Numbered from the stretch's first letter, positions 1 to 5,599 are shown. The stretch is 13,449 nt of DNA from Candidatus Nomurabacteria bacterium RIFCSPLOWO2_01_FULL_46_18 (GCA_001786015.1 MFVH01000010.1:1-13449); one strand, 5' to 3'. Notes: a model not told the origin generated them from the sequence alone. A program made the numbers and translations.

Positions 1-182
1 AGTTTCGGCAAATTTTTTATGTGTTCGTTTTTGGCTAGATTCGGATATACTCCTCCGTAAGCAGAATGTTTTTTCGCCTGCGAATTTGATTCGTTTGCTA
101 AAATCCTGAAAGAATTCTTGTTTGCGTCGAGTAACGTTATGCATGTATCGTCGCAACTGGTTTCAATGCTAAGAATTCTCAT
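1..182 (-). CDS. tsaD: TsaD, tRNA N6-threonylcarbamoyladenosine transferase subunit (5' part only)
   Basis: Reading the minus strand from an ATG at 180-182 gives about 60 residues that run off the window edge. The N-terminus has the family's ETSCDDT strand-turn (usually ETSCDET) within the first 14 residues. It is followed by a segment reading HSAYGGVYPNLAKNEH, which matches the usual H..YGGVVPELASR.H block. TsaD (Kae1/YgjD family) transfers the threonylcarbamoyl group to A37 of ANN-decoding tRNAs with TsaB and TsaE. The metal-binding histidines lie beyond the window and cannot be checked. The start is 20 bases after the pilin stop codon, on the same strand, so co-transcription is likely. No Shine-Dalgarno sequence is visible. 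The family assignment is firm from motif order; completeness of the gene is unknown. Confidence 0.9.
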   Translation of the reverse strand, partial: MRILSIETSCDDTCITLLDANKNSFRILANESNSQAKKHSAYGGVYPNLAKNEHIKNLPK

Positions 183-202
183 ATGCGTGGTGAGAGGATA
201 AA

Positions 203-640
203 CTAAGGACACACCGACGTTACTATAGTGTTATAAGTTATTTGTTTTCCCGTGCCGTTAGAATCCACGCACCACGCGAGTGTGCTGTTTGATTTTAAAG
301 CATGTGCCACTGCATATGCGCTACCAGTACTAAAGCATGCCGCGCCGAGTCCTGTCACGTTATCAGACGCCACAATGGCTGCGTAAATATTCGAGGAAGC
401 GAAAAATACGCCGCTGCAGTTGCTGACAGTTGGACCATAATTACCGCTTGTATCGTAGTAAAGTTCAGCCATGACTCTAATACTAGAAAGGTTTGCTTTC
501 ACAGCGGCGTCTGCCCCCTTAGATCGAGCGCTGTTTAGACTCGCAAGGACGACTGATGCAAGAATCCCAATAATAGCCACTACAACCAAAAGTTCTATAA
601 GAGTAAAACCTTTGTTCGCTTTCACATTATTTATTATCAT
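203..640 (-). CDS. Type IV pilin-like protein with class III signal peptide
   Basis: This is a 145-residue prepilin. Residues 1-11 form a short basic leader ending in Gly11. The FTLIELLVVVAIIGILASVV segment follows, with Glu16 at the conserved position 5 of the mature protein. Prepilin peptidase should cut between Gly11 and Phe12. The hydrophobic helix spans about residues 12-34 and continues into an amphipathic helix to about residue 60. The short globular part has four cysteines (75, 102, 124, 144), enough for two disulfides. Such pilins assemble into type IV pili or pseudopili; in small episymbiotic bacteria these could serve attachment or DNA uptake (inference). No pilus assembly genes are in the window. 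The ATG lies 7 bases after a TATAAT box and has no Shine-Dalgarno sequence. It sits between tRNA-Val and tsaD on the same strand. Confidence 0.88.
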   Translation of the reverse strand: MIINNVKANKGFTLIELLVVVAIIGILASVVLASLNSARSKGADAAVKANLSSIRVMAELYYDTSGNYGPTVSNCSGVFFASSNIYAAIVASDNVTGLGAACFSTGSAYAVAHALKSNSTLAWCVDSNGTGKQITYNTIVTSVCP

Positions 641-647
641 ACTGATA

Positions 648-653
648 ATTATA
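648..653 (-). promoter_or_regulatory. Candidate -10 box for the pilin gene
   Basis: A perfect TATAAT on the minus strand ends 7 bases before the pilin ATG, so a transcript from it would begin at or next to the start codon. No good -35 hexamer is present at 16-18 bases, and the tRNA-Val 3' end lies just upstream. The pilin could instead be carried on the tRNA-Val transcript. Confidence 0.35.
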
Positions 654-675
654 GCGCAAATGGAGTAAAACTTTG

Positions 676-747
676 TGCACGCTGAGGGGATCGAACCCCC
701 GGCCTACTCTACGTCAAAGAGTCGCTCTACCACTGAGCTAAGCGTGC
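676..747 (-). tRNA. tRNA-Val (anticodon GAC)
   Basis: The minus strand folds into a complete 72-base cloverleaf. The acceptor stem GCACGCT pairs fully with AGCGTGC, and the D stem is GCTC/GAGC. The anticodon stem ACTCT/AGAGT encloses the loop TTGACGT, which gives anticodon GAC. The T arm contains TTCGATC. The discriminator base is A and the next bases are CAA, so CCA is not encoded and must be added afterwards. The first ten bases overlap the 3' end of the glutamate dehydrogenase gene, including its stop codon. Confidence 0.95.
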
Positions 748-1964
748 ATATTTTCCTTTATCCTTTCTAGGGCTACCAAAAAGGCACCCATACGGAGAGA
801 AGTATTGTATTCCAGCGATTTGGCGAGGATTTTTTCGGACGCATTTTCGAGGTGTCCTTTTAATTTCTCAAAAACTTCCGCTTCGCTCCAGTGCTCGCCT
901 TTCAAATTTTGGTCCCACTCGAAATAAGAAACCGTCACGCCTCCGGAGTTCGCCAAAATGTCCGGCACGACTGGAATGTCTTTTTTAAATAAAATCTCAT
1001 CCGCTTCCGGCGTCGTCGGGCCGTTGGCGAGCTCGAGCACCACTCGAGCTTTCACATTCTCGGCATTCGCTTCAGTGATTTGATTCTCAAAGGCGGCCGG
1101 GATCAAAACGTCGCATTCAAGTTCGAGCAGTTTTTCATTTGAAATATTCTCGCTTTTTGGGAAATTAGCAAGTGAGCCTGTCGTTTTTTTGTGTTCTGAA
1201 AGTTTCGTGATATCCAGCCCGTCTGCGTCGTAAATTCCCCCCTTGGAATCGGAAATAGCGATGACGGTATGGCCGTTTTGAACAAAAATTTCCGCCGCGT
1301 GCGAGCCGACATTGCCGAATCCTTGAATGGCGACATTACATTTCTCCGGAAGTCTCAATTTTTCCCGAAGCGTCTCAAAGACATAATATCCCCCCAAGCC
1401 CGTCGCGCTGTCTCGGCCCTCGGAGCCACCTTTATCAACCGGTTTCCCGGTAAAACTCGCCCCGGTTTTCTCGCCGGTAATCTTCATAAATTCATCATTC
1501 ATCCATGTCATGATTTCCGGAGTCGTGTTTACGTCCGGCGCCGGCACATCTTTCTGCGGACCCAAAACATCGGCAAGTTTTTGCGCCCAGCCGCGAGAAA
1601 GCCGCTCCAATTCGCCCTTAGATAAATTCCTTGGCTCAACCGTGATTCCGCCCTTGCCTCCGCCCATTGGAAGCCCCGCCACCGAGCACTTGAGAGTCAT
1701 CCAGAAGGCGAGAGCTTTTACTTCGTTGATGTCGGTTTCCGAATGATAACGGATTCCGCCCTTGTAAGGGCCGAGCGTATTATTATATTGCACTCTGTAA
1801 CCCTCGAAAATTTTTAGCGCGCCATTATCCATACGCACCGGAATAGAAATCCGGATGTCGCGATCCGGCACCCGCATTTCGGCGATAAATTCGGCGCCGA
1901 GATTTTTGTTGATTTGCGCCGCTTTCTCCAGCTGGGTCATCGCGTTTTCAAATGGGTTGTGCAT
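738..1964 (-). CDS. gdhA: Glutamate dehydrogenase (Glu/Leu/Phe/Val dehydrogenase family)
   Basis: This 408-residue protein is close to the usual length for the hexameric family. It interconverts glutamate with 2-oxoglutarate and ammonium using NAD(P). The N-terminal substrate domain holds GPYKGGIRYH (65-74) and LPMGGGKGGI (98-107) with the catalytic Lys104, followed by PAPDVNT (141-147). The C-terminal Rossmann domain has GFGNVG (195-200) and the SDSKGG segment after the second strand. Substrate choice within the family cannot be settled by eye, but glutamate is most likely. The gene starts 13 bases after the upstream nucleotidyltransferase gene, with no clear Shine-Dalgarno sequence, suggesting one transcript. 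The last three codons (ATG CAC GCT) and the TAG stop run into tRNA-Val. For an organism with presumed minimal metabolism, this would link amino acid nitrogen and central carbon. Confidence 0.93.
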   Translation of the reverse strand: MHNPFENAMTQLEKAAQINKNLGAEFIAEMRVPDRDIRISIPVRMDNGALKIFEGYRVQYNNTLGPYKGGIRYHSETDINEVKALAFWMTLKCSVAGLPMGGGKGGITVEPRNLSKGELERLSRGWAQKLADVLGPQKDVPAPDVNTTPEIMTWMNDEFMKITGEKTGASFTGKPVDKGGSEGRDSATGLGGYYVFETLREKLRLPEKCNVAIQGFGNVGSHAAEIFVQNGHTVIAISDSKGGIYDADGLDITKLSEHKKTTGSLANFPKSENISNEKLLELECDVLIPAAFENQITEANAENVKARVVLELANGPTTPEADEILFKKDIPVVPDILANSGGVTVSYFEWDQNLKGEHWSEAEVFEKLKGHLENASEKILAKSLEYNTSLRMGAFLVALERIKENMHA

Positions 1965-1977
1965 TGTAGTCTAAATT

Positions 1978-2715
1978 CTATGCGAATTTTTCCAGTATTT
2001 CAAGTTCGGCTTTGGAGTTGGCGCCAAGCGCTTCGCGGGGCTCAATTTGCACGGTTTTGATGTTTGCCTTTTGCTCGCTCGCGATTCGCAAAAGATCGGT
2101 CAAGTAATATTCTTTCTGCGCGTTATCATTGCCTATTTTTTCCAAATTTTCCCAAAGCCATTTTGCATCAAATACATAGGCTCCCGCGTTCACTTCTTTT
2201 ATTTCGCGTTCTTGTGGACTCGCGTCCTTATATTCGCGAATTAGAATCTCTCCTTTTTTTCGGATGATTCTTCCGAAACTCATGAAAGTCTCTCTCCAGC
2301 CGTTGAAATCGGAAAGCGTCGTCGTTGCGACTGTTATTTTTGCCGCTGAATAAAAATGTCTTTCGAGCAGATCCTTTATCGTTTTAGAACTGATAAAGGG
2401 CATGTCCCCCTGAAGCACCAAAACATTTTTTGCCTCCGCCGATACTCCTTGCGCCGAAAGTACTGCATGCCCTGTACCCAATTGCTCTTTTTGTTCAACG
2501 TAAATACACGAGTCACCCAGTTCTTTTTTAACCAGTTCCGCTTTGTAGCCCACGACCACAACCGGTTTTTCATCGGAAACTTTTTCGACTTCCTCAAGCA
2601 AGTGCTTAATCATGTGCTTCCCGGCAAGCTCGGCCAACACCTTCGGATTCTCGCTTTGCATTCGCTTGCCCTTCCCAGCCGCCAGGATCACGATTTTTAT
2701 CTCTTTCGAAACCAT
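1978..2715 (-). CDS. GlmU-type sugar-1-phosphate nucleotidyltransferase, N-terminal domain only
   Basis: The 245-residue protein matches the uridyltransferase half of GlmU. LAAGKGKRM (11-19) is the nucleotide-binding loop, followed by NPKVL. QLGTGHA (78-84) and LQGDMP (101-106) form the uracil- and metal-binding segments. NAGAYVFDA (176-184) and NDNAQKEYYLTD (196-207) are the sugar-binding blocks. The expected reaction is UTP plus N-acetylglucosamine-1-phosphate to UDP-GlcNAc, feeding peptidoglycan and surface sugars. GlmU normally has a second, left-handed beta-helix acetyltransferase domain, giving about 450 residues in all; here the protein ends right after the first domain. It may work with a separate acetyltransferase or scavenge the sugar phosphate. 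It could also use a related sugar, so I give no gene symbol. The ATG is 12 bases after an extended -10 box. Confidence 0.82.
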   Translation of the reverse strand: MVSKEIKIVILAAGKGKRMQSENPKVLAELAGKHMIKHLLEEVEKVSDEKPVVVVGYKAELVKKELGDSCIYVEQKEQLGTGHAVLSAQGVSAEAKNVLVLQGDMPFISSKTIKDLLERHFYSAAKITVATTTLSDFNGWRETFMSFGRIIRKKGEILIREYKDASPQEREIKEVNAGAYVFDAKWLWENLEKIGNDNAQKEYYLTDLLRIASEQKANIKTVQIEPREALGANSKAELEILEKFA

Positions 2716-2727
2716 AATGTGCGGGGT

Positions 2728-2736
2728 ATTGTAGCA
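2728..2736 (-). promoter_or_regulatory. Candidate extended -10 promoter for the nucleotidyltransferase-gdh series
   Basis: On the minus strand TGC-TACAAT forms an extended -10 box 12 bases before the nucleotidyltransferase ATG. The predicted leader is only about 5 bases. The -35 region is poor. A short leader fits the pattern of other promoters in this window. Confidence 0.45.
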
Positions 2737-2740
2737 TTTT

Positions 2741-2749
2741 TGTTATAAT
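2741..2749 (+). promoter_or_regulatory. Candidate extended -10 promoter ahead of the zinc-ribbon remnant and tRNA-Glu
   Basis: TGT-TATAAT is a perfect extended -10 box on the plus strand. There is no recognisable -35 at the usual distance. It would transcribe the zinc-ribbon remnant and then tRNA-Glu, about 100 bases downstream. It diverges from the nucleotidyltransferase promoter. Confidence 0.38.
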
Positions 2750-2761
2750 TTAGGAAAGAAT

Positions 2762-2845
2762 AAGGAAACGCGGAACTGCAAAAACTGCAAGAAAAATTTC
2801 GTTATCAAGCCGAATGATTTTGCGATTTTTGGAAAAATAAAGTAA
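2762..2845 (+). pseudogene. Remnant of a zinc-ribbon protein gene
   Basis: The reading frame ending in TAA at 2843-2845 encodes KETRNCKNCKK followed by NFVIKPNDFAIFGKIK and then stops. This resembles the N-terminal CxxC half of a zinc-ribbon protein family that I recall from Parcubacteria genomes, where the segment continues DFxFYEKIKVPPPT..C and supplies the second cysteine pair. Here the second pair is absent. The in-frame stretch from the previous stop at 2732-2734 has no ATG, GTG or TTG. So it looks like a decayed fragment, not a working gene. The family match is from memory and needs a search. Confidence 0.5.
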
Positions 2846-2857
2846 TATAGCCACATT

Positions 2858-2929
2858 GGCCCCATCGTCTAACGGTCAGGACATCGGCTTTTCAAGCCGG
2901 TAATCCGGGTTCGATTCCCGGTGGGGTCA
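2858..2929 (+). tRNA. tRNA-Glu (anticodon UUC)
   Basis: A complete cloverleaf of 72 bases is visible. The acceptor stem GGCCCCA pairs with TGGGGTC with one G-T pair, and the D stem is GTCT/GGAC. The anticodon stem TCGGC/GCCGG encloses TTTTCAA, giving anticodon TTC. The T arm is CCGGG-TTCGATT-CCCGG. The discriminator base is A and CCA is not encoded. No U-rich terminator follows directly. Confidence 0.96.
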
Positions 2930-2948
2930 TACCTGTTTATAACTTTCC

Positions 2949-2976
2949 TTGCAAGTGTGGGTAGTTAATATACAAT
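2949..2976 (+). promoter_or_regulatory. Promoter for the Lmo0937-type small membrane protein
   Basis: TTGCAA (2949-2954) and TACAAT (2971-2976) are separated by 16 bases. The predicted start is near 2983, leaving a leader of about 45 bases before the ATG at 3028. The -35 hexamer is the same TTGCAA used between rpsU and greA. Confidence 0.6.
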
Positions 2977-3027
2977 TAATGGGTCGGGCCGATATTAGAA
3001 ATTAAGTAATTCTTAAATTATTAATCT

Positions 3028-3195
3028 ATGTCAACAACAGTAATTGCAGTCGTTTTATTGGTTTTGTGGCTTCTGGGACTACTCACTGGTTATACAGTTG
3101 GTGGGTGGATTCACCTTCTTCTGGTAGTCGCGGTGGTTCTCTTTTTGATGCAAGTTTTTAAAAAGAAAGGCGGTTCAACGCCGATGCAGCAATAA
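3028..3195 (+). CDS. Small two-helix membrane protein, Lmo0937 family type
   Basis: A 55-residue protein starts MSTTVIAVVLLVLWLLGLLT and contains a G-Y-T-V-G-G-W-I-H turn before a second hydrophobic stretch (LLLVVAVVLFLMQVF). It ends in a basic tail KKKGGSTP. The pattern of helix, LLGL.(S/T)GYT.GG.IH, helix is that of the Lmo0937 family, widespread small integral membrane proteins of unknown function that are sometimes linked to stress. Both helices should span the membrane with a short hairpin between them. No Shine-Dalgarno sequence is visible before the ATG. A good promoter lies 45 bases upstream of the inferred leader. The gene sits alone between tRNA-Glu and tRNA-Ser. The family call rests on pattern memory; the role is unknown. 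Confidence 0.78.
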   Translation: MSTTVIAVVLLVLWLLGLLTGYTVGGWIHLLLVVAVVLFLMQVFKKKGGSTPMQQ

Positions 3196-3237
3196 ATCAG
3201 TTTCTCTGGTTTCATTTATTAAATAAAAGTTCAAAGT

Positions 3238-3264
3238 AAGGGGAAAAAACACAACGCCCCTTTT
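3238..3264 (+). terminator. Possible weak terminator after the Lmo0937-type gene
   Basis: AAGGGG (3238-3243) pairs with CCCCTT (3257-3262) around a 13-base loop, followed by two more T. The stem is short and the T run is partly inside it, so this is a weak call. It lies between the small membrane protein gene and tRNA-Ser. Confidence 0.3.
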
Positions 3265-3266
3265 CG

Positions 3267-3275
3267 TGTTAGCAT
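3267..3275 (+). promoter_or_regulatory. Candidate extended -10 promoter for tRNA-Ser
   Basis: TGT-TAGCAT is an extended -10 box ending 10 bases before the tRNA-Ser 5' end, so transcription would begin about 3-4 bases upstream of the mature tRNA. No -35 hexamer is evident. The same transcript would continue into the PQQ-type dehydrogenase gene. Confidence 0.38.
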
Positions 3276-3285
3276 GGATGGACGG

Positions 3286-3367
3286 GGAGGGTTGGCAGAA
3301 TGGTAATGCACTGGTTTCGAAAACCAGCGGGCGCAAGCCCTTACAGGTTCGAGCCCTGTACCCTCCG
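3286..3367 (+). tRNA. tRNA-Ser (anticodon CGA)
   Basis: The acceptor stem GGAGGGT/ACCCTCC is perfect. The D stem is GCA/TGC, and the anticodon stem CTGGT/ACCAG encloses TTCGAAA, giving anticodon CGA. A long variable arm forms the GGGC-GCAA-GCCC hairpin typical of tRNA-Ser. The T arm is ACAGG-TTCGAGC-CCTGT and the discriminator base is G. The next bases are CCT, so CCA is not encoded. A coding gene begins only 8 bases downstream. Confidence 0.96.
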
Positions 3368-3375
3368 CCTGAAAT

Positions 3376-4566
3376 ATGAAAAAACTTTCTTACGCTGTTG
3401 TAATAATTATTCTCGCGCTTGGAGTTTTCGGCGCGGTTTATTATAAAAATATAAGGGGCGCGATACCCGCGGTTTTGCCGCCCTCTGGAGATATTGTGGA
3501 AGATATAAATACCACGGATATGCCCCTAAAACTTCCGCCGGGGTTTTCGATTTCAATTTATGCCAAAAATTTAGGAAATCCCAGGGTGATGCATTATGGA
3601 CCGGATGGAAAAATACTTGTTTCGGTACCGGATCAGGGAAAAGTTATTGCTCTCTCTGATAGCGACGGTGACGGCTTTGCCGAAACTCACTTCACCATCG
3701 CGGAGAATTTGAATCGTCCGCACGGGCTTGCCAGCCGAGAGAACAAACTTTACATTGCCGAGACGAATCAAGTGGGAGAGTACGATTACGCGAACGGTAA
3801 AGCAGTTAACAAGAAAAAACTTTTTGATTTGCCCGGTGGGGGAAATCATTTCTCTAGAACAATCATGTTTATGCCGTACCCAGATGAATCGAAGATGCTC
3901 GTTTCGGTCGGCTCTTCCTGTAATGTTTGCAACGAAAGCGATGAGAGAAGGGCTAAAATTTTGGAATATGATTTTGCGACAGGGAAGCTCGAAGAGTTCG
4001 CCAGGGGACTTAGGAACTCGGTCTTCATGGCTATTCACCCGGTCTCCGGTGACATTTGGGCGACGGAGATGGGGCGAGATAATTTGGGTGACGACATACC
4101 ACCGGATGAAATAAATATAATCAAAAAAGGCGCAAACTACGGCTGGCCGATTTGTTACGGGAAAAATATTCACGATAACGCTTTTGACAAAAATGTTTAT
4201 ATTCGAAATCCATGCATGGAATCATTTGAAACGCCTTCATTCATAGATTTGCAAGCGCACTCTGCGCCGCTCGGCCTCGCATTCTTTCCCGAGGAGGGCT
4301 GGCCGGAAGAATATTGGTTCAATCTCTTGGTCGCTTATCACGGCTCTTGGAATCGCACGGTGCCTACGGGTTATAAAGTTGTGCGTGCAAGGCTCGATAG
4401 CAAAGGGGAGTATCTCGGCACGGAAGACTTCATCACCGGCTGGTTTTCAAATGGTAAAGTCTATGGCCGGCCGGTGGACATTCTGATCCAACCCGGCGGC
4501 ACGATTTATATCTCCGACGACAAATCCGGAGTGATTTACCGAGTTAAATACACTAGACCAGTTTAA
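3376..4566 (+). CDS. PQQ-dependent sugar dehydrogenase-like protein (sorbosone/aldose dehydrogenase type), membrane anchored
   Basis: This 396-residue protein has an N-terminal hydrophobic segment (residues 5-22) after MKK, acting as an uncleaved anchor or signal peptide, and then a six-bladed propeller type domain. Visible family marks are LPPGFSISIYA (53-63), a DSDGDG calcium-binding-like loop (95-100), RPHGLA (114-119) with a likely active-site His116, and GSSCNVC (179-185). ARGLRNSV (209-216), GANYGWPIC (252-260) and a final GRPVDIL...GTIYISDD block follow. These fit soluble glucose dehydrogenase and L-sorbosone dehydrogenase relatives that oxidise aldoses outside the membrane with PQQ. 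No PQQ synthesis genes are in the window, so cofactor would have to be scavenged if used at all. The ATG lies 8 bases after tRNA-Ser with no Shine-Dalgarno sequence. Confidence 0.85.
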   Translation: MKKLSYAVVIIILALGVFGAVYYKNIRGAIPAVLPPSGDIVEDINTTDMPLKLPPGFSISIYAKNLGNPRVMHYGPDGKILVSVPDQGKVIALSDSDGDGFAETHFTIAENLNRPHGLASRENKLYIAETNQVGEYDYANGKAVNKKKLFDLPGGGNHFSRTIMFMPYPDESKMLVSVGSSCNVCNESDERRAKILEYDFATGKLEEFARGLRNSVFMAIHPVSGDIWATEMGRDNLGDDIPPDEINIIKKGANYGWPICYGKNIHDNAFDKNVYIRNPCMESFETPSFIDLQAHSAPLGLAFFPEEGWPEEYWFNLLVAYHGSWNRTVPTGYKVVRARLDSKGEYLGTEDFITGWFSNGKVYGRPVDILIQPGGTIYISDDKSGVIYRVKYTRPV

Positions 4567-4570
4567 TATT

Positions 4571-4602
4571 TAGCAATAAGAAGCGGTCGCTCACTATTGC
4601 TA
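4571..4602. repeat. Two-step hairpin in the convergent gap after the PQQ gene
   Basis: TAGCAATA (4571-4578) is a perfect inverted copy of TATTGCTA (4595-4602), and inside it AGCG pairs with CGCT around GT, leaving 3-base internal loops. It lies between the ends of two converging genes. There is no T run on either side, so it is not a classical terminator, but it could slow or protect transcript ends. Confidence 0.55.
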
Positions 4603-4603
4603 T

Positions 4604-4637
4604 GTTTACTACACTGACAGCCGTCAGTTAAGTAAAC
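4604..4637. repeat. Dispersed palindromic repeat, copy A
   Basis: An outer stem GTTTAC/GTAAAC encloses 3-base internal loops and an inner stem ACTGAC/GTCAGT around AGCC. The 32 bases at 4605-4636 match 10558-10589 at 27 positions, with the five differences all transitions. It follows directly after another hairpin in the gap between the converging PQQ and trxB-like genes. No T run flanks it. Confidence 0.75.
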
Positions 4638-4646
4638 AAATTTAAT

Positions 4647-5588
4647 CTACTTCGTGTGGATCGCGAGATAAATATCTTCAAGCGCCTGGACGGCGTCGCC
4701 GGCGGCGATGTTGTTCTGGTGGTAGAGGACATCGGTACAGTCGCCGGCGGCCCAGATACCGGGAGTTTGGGTTTTCTGGGTGAGGGAGTCGATTTTGATG
4801 CGATTATATTCATCCATCGGCACTAACCCCTTTACAAAAGCGGTATTCGGAATCTGACCGATTTCTACAAAAATTCCTGAAACCGGCAGCTCTATCGTCT
4901 GGCCATCCTGGGTTTTGTAAACTATTCCTTCGACGAATTTATCTCCTTTTACTTCAAGAATCTCAACATTTTTAATTGCCTTCATTTTCGGGTTTTTCAA
5001 AACTTTCTCAACCGTGATTTCGTCGGCGCGAAAGCTGTCGGAACGATGAAGAAGCGTCACCGATTTAGCGTAGGCAAGAAGCTGAGCCGCGGTTTCAAAG
5101 CCGGCGTTCCCCCCGCCGATGACGGCGACATCCATGTCGGCAAAAAGCGGTCCGTCGCAGGAGGCGCAATAAGTAATGCCCTTGTTCTCCAGCCGGTCCG
5201 CGTTTTTTGCTTCCAGTTTTCTTCGGCTGGAGCCGCTTGCGATTAAAATTGTCTTTGCCAAAAACTCGCTACCTTCTTCGGTTTTTACTTTAAATAGGTT
5301 ATCCGCTTTTGCGAGAGAATTTACTTTTTCTTCTTTCACTTCCAGCGTTTGCCCTTCTCCAGTATTCGCCAAAACATGTTTTTTGAAATTCTCCGCGAGA
5401 TCCATCCCGGAGAGTGATGGAGTGCCGATCCAGTTGTAGATTTGTTCCGAGACATTCGACTGCCCGCCCCATTCGGAGACGATGAGGAGTGTATGCAATC
5501 TTTTGCGGGCGGCGTAAACCGCGGCCGAGGCGCCAGCCGGTCCTCCGCCGATAATAATTAAATCATAGGTCATTTGACTATTATACAC
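4647..5588 (-). CDS. Thioredoxin reductase-like / AhpF-type FAD disulfide oxidoreductase
   Basis: A 313-residue flavoprotein shows GGGPAGASAA near residue 14 for FAD and a redox-active CASCDGPLF. GGGNAGFETA follows for NAD(P)H, and the protein ends with GIWAAGDCTD for FAD. It passes electrons from NAD(P)H to a thioredoxin- or peroxiredoxin-like partner. The wording around the active site (ITYC..CDGPLF), GIFVEIGQIPNT and the ending resemble the C-terminal part of AhpF more than classical TrxB. The N-terminal double thioredoxin domain of AhpF is missing. The cofactor loop reads HRSDSFR where NADPH enzymes usually have HRRxxFR, so NADPH use is plausible but unproven. The annotated start is GTG (5586-5588); an ATG at 5571-5573 five codons in is equally possible. 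It follows ftsZ by 11 bases on the same strand and is last in that series. Confidence 0.85.
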   Translation of the reverse strand: MYNSQMTYDLIIIGGGPAGASAAVYAARKRLHTLLIVSEWGGQSNVSEQIYNWIGTPSLSGMDLAENFKKHVLANTGEGQTLEVKEEKVNSLAKADNLFKVKTEEGSEFLAKTILIASGSSRRKLEAKNADRLENKGITYCASCDGPLFADMDVAVIGGGNAGFETAAQLLAYAKSVTLLHRSDSFRADEITVEKVLKNPKMKAIKNVEILEVKGDKFVEGIVYKTQDGQTIELPVSGIFVEIGQIPNTAFVKGLVPMDEYNRIKIDSLTQKTQTPGIWAAGDCTDVLYHQNNIAAGDAVQALEDIYLAIHTK

Positions 5589-5599
5589 TATTAGTCAAA
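5573..5599 (-). promoter_or_regulatory. Inverted repeat covering the ftsZ-trxB junction and the trxB start
   Basis: TTTGACTA and TAGTCAAA form a perfect 8-base inverted repeat with an 11-base centre. It fills the whole gap between the ftsZ stop codon and the reductase, covers the GTG start, and its edge overlaps the first base of the alternative ATG (5571-5573). It could be an mRNA hairpin that limits translation or marks mRNA processing, or a repressor operator. No T run is present. Confidence 0.5.

Noticed and set aside
3571..4173. 200-codon minus-strand open frame inside the PQQ-type gene
   Set aside because: It lies antisense to a well-supported coding gene and has no recognisable domain or start signal.
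4571..4637. Bidirectional rho-independent terminator between the converging PQQ and reductase genes
   Set aside because: Two hairpins are real, but neither has a T run on the proper side, so I list them as repeats instead.
5576..5595. TTGACT and TATAAT near the reductase start as a promoter
   Set aside because: The two hexamers are only 7 bases apart, and both are explained by the inverted repeat there.
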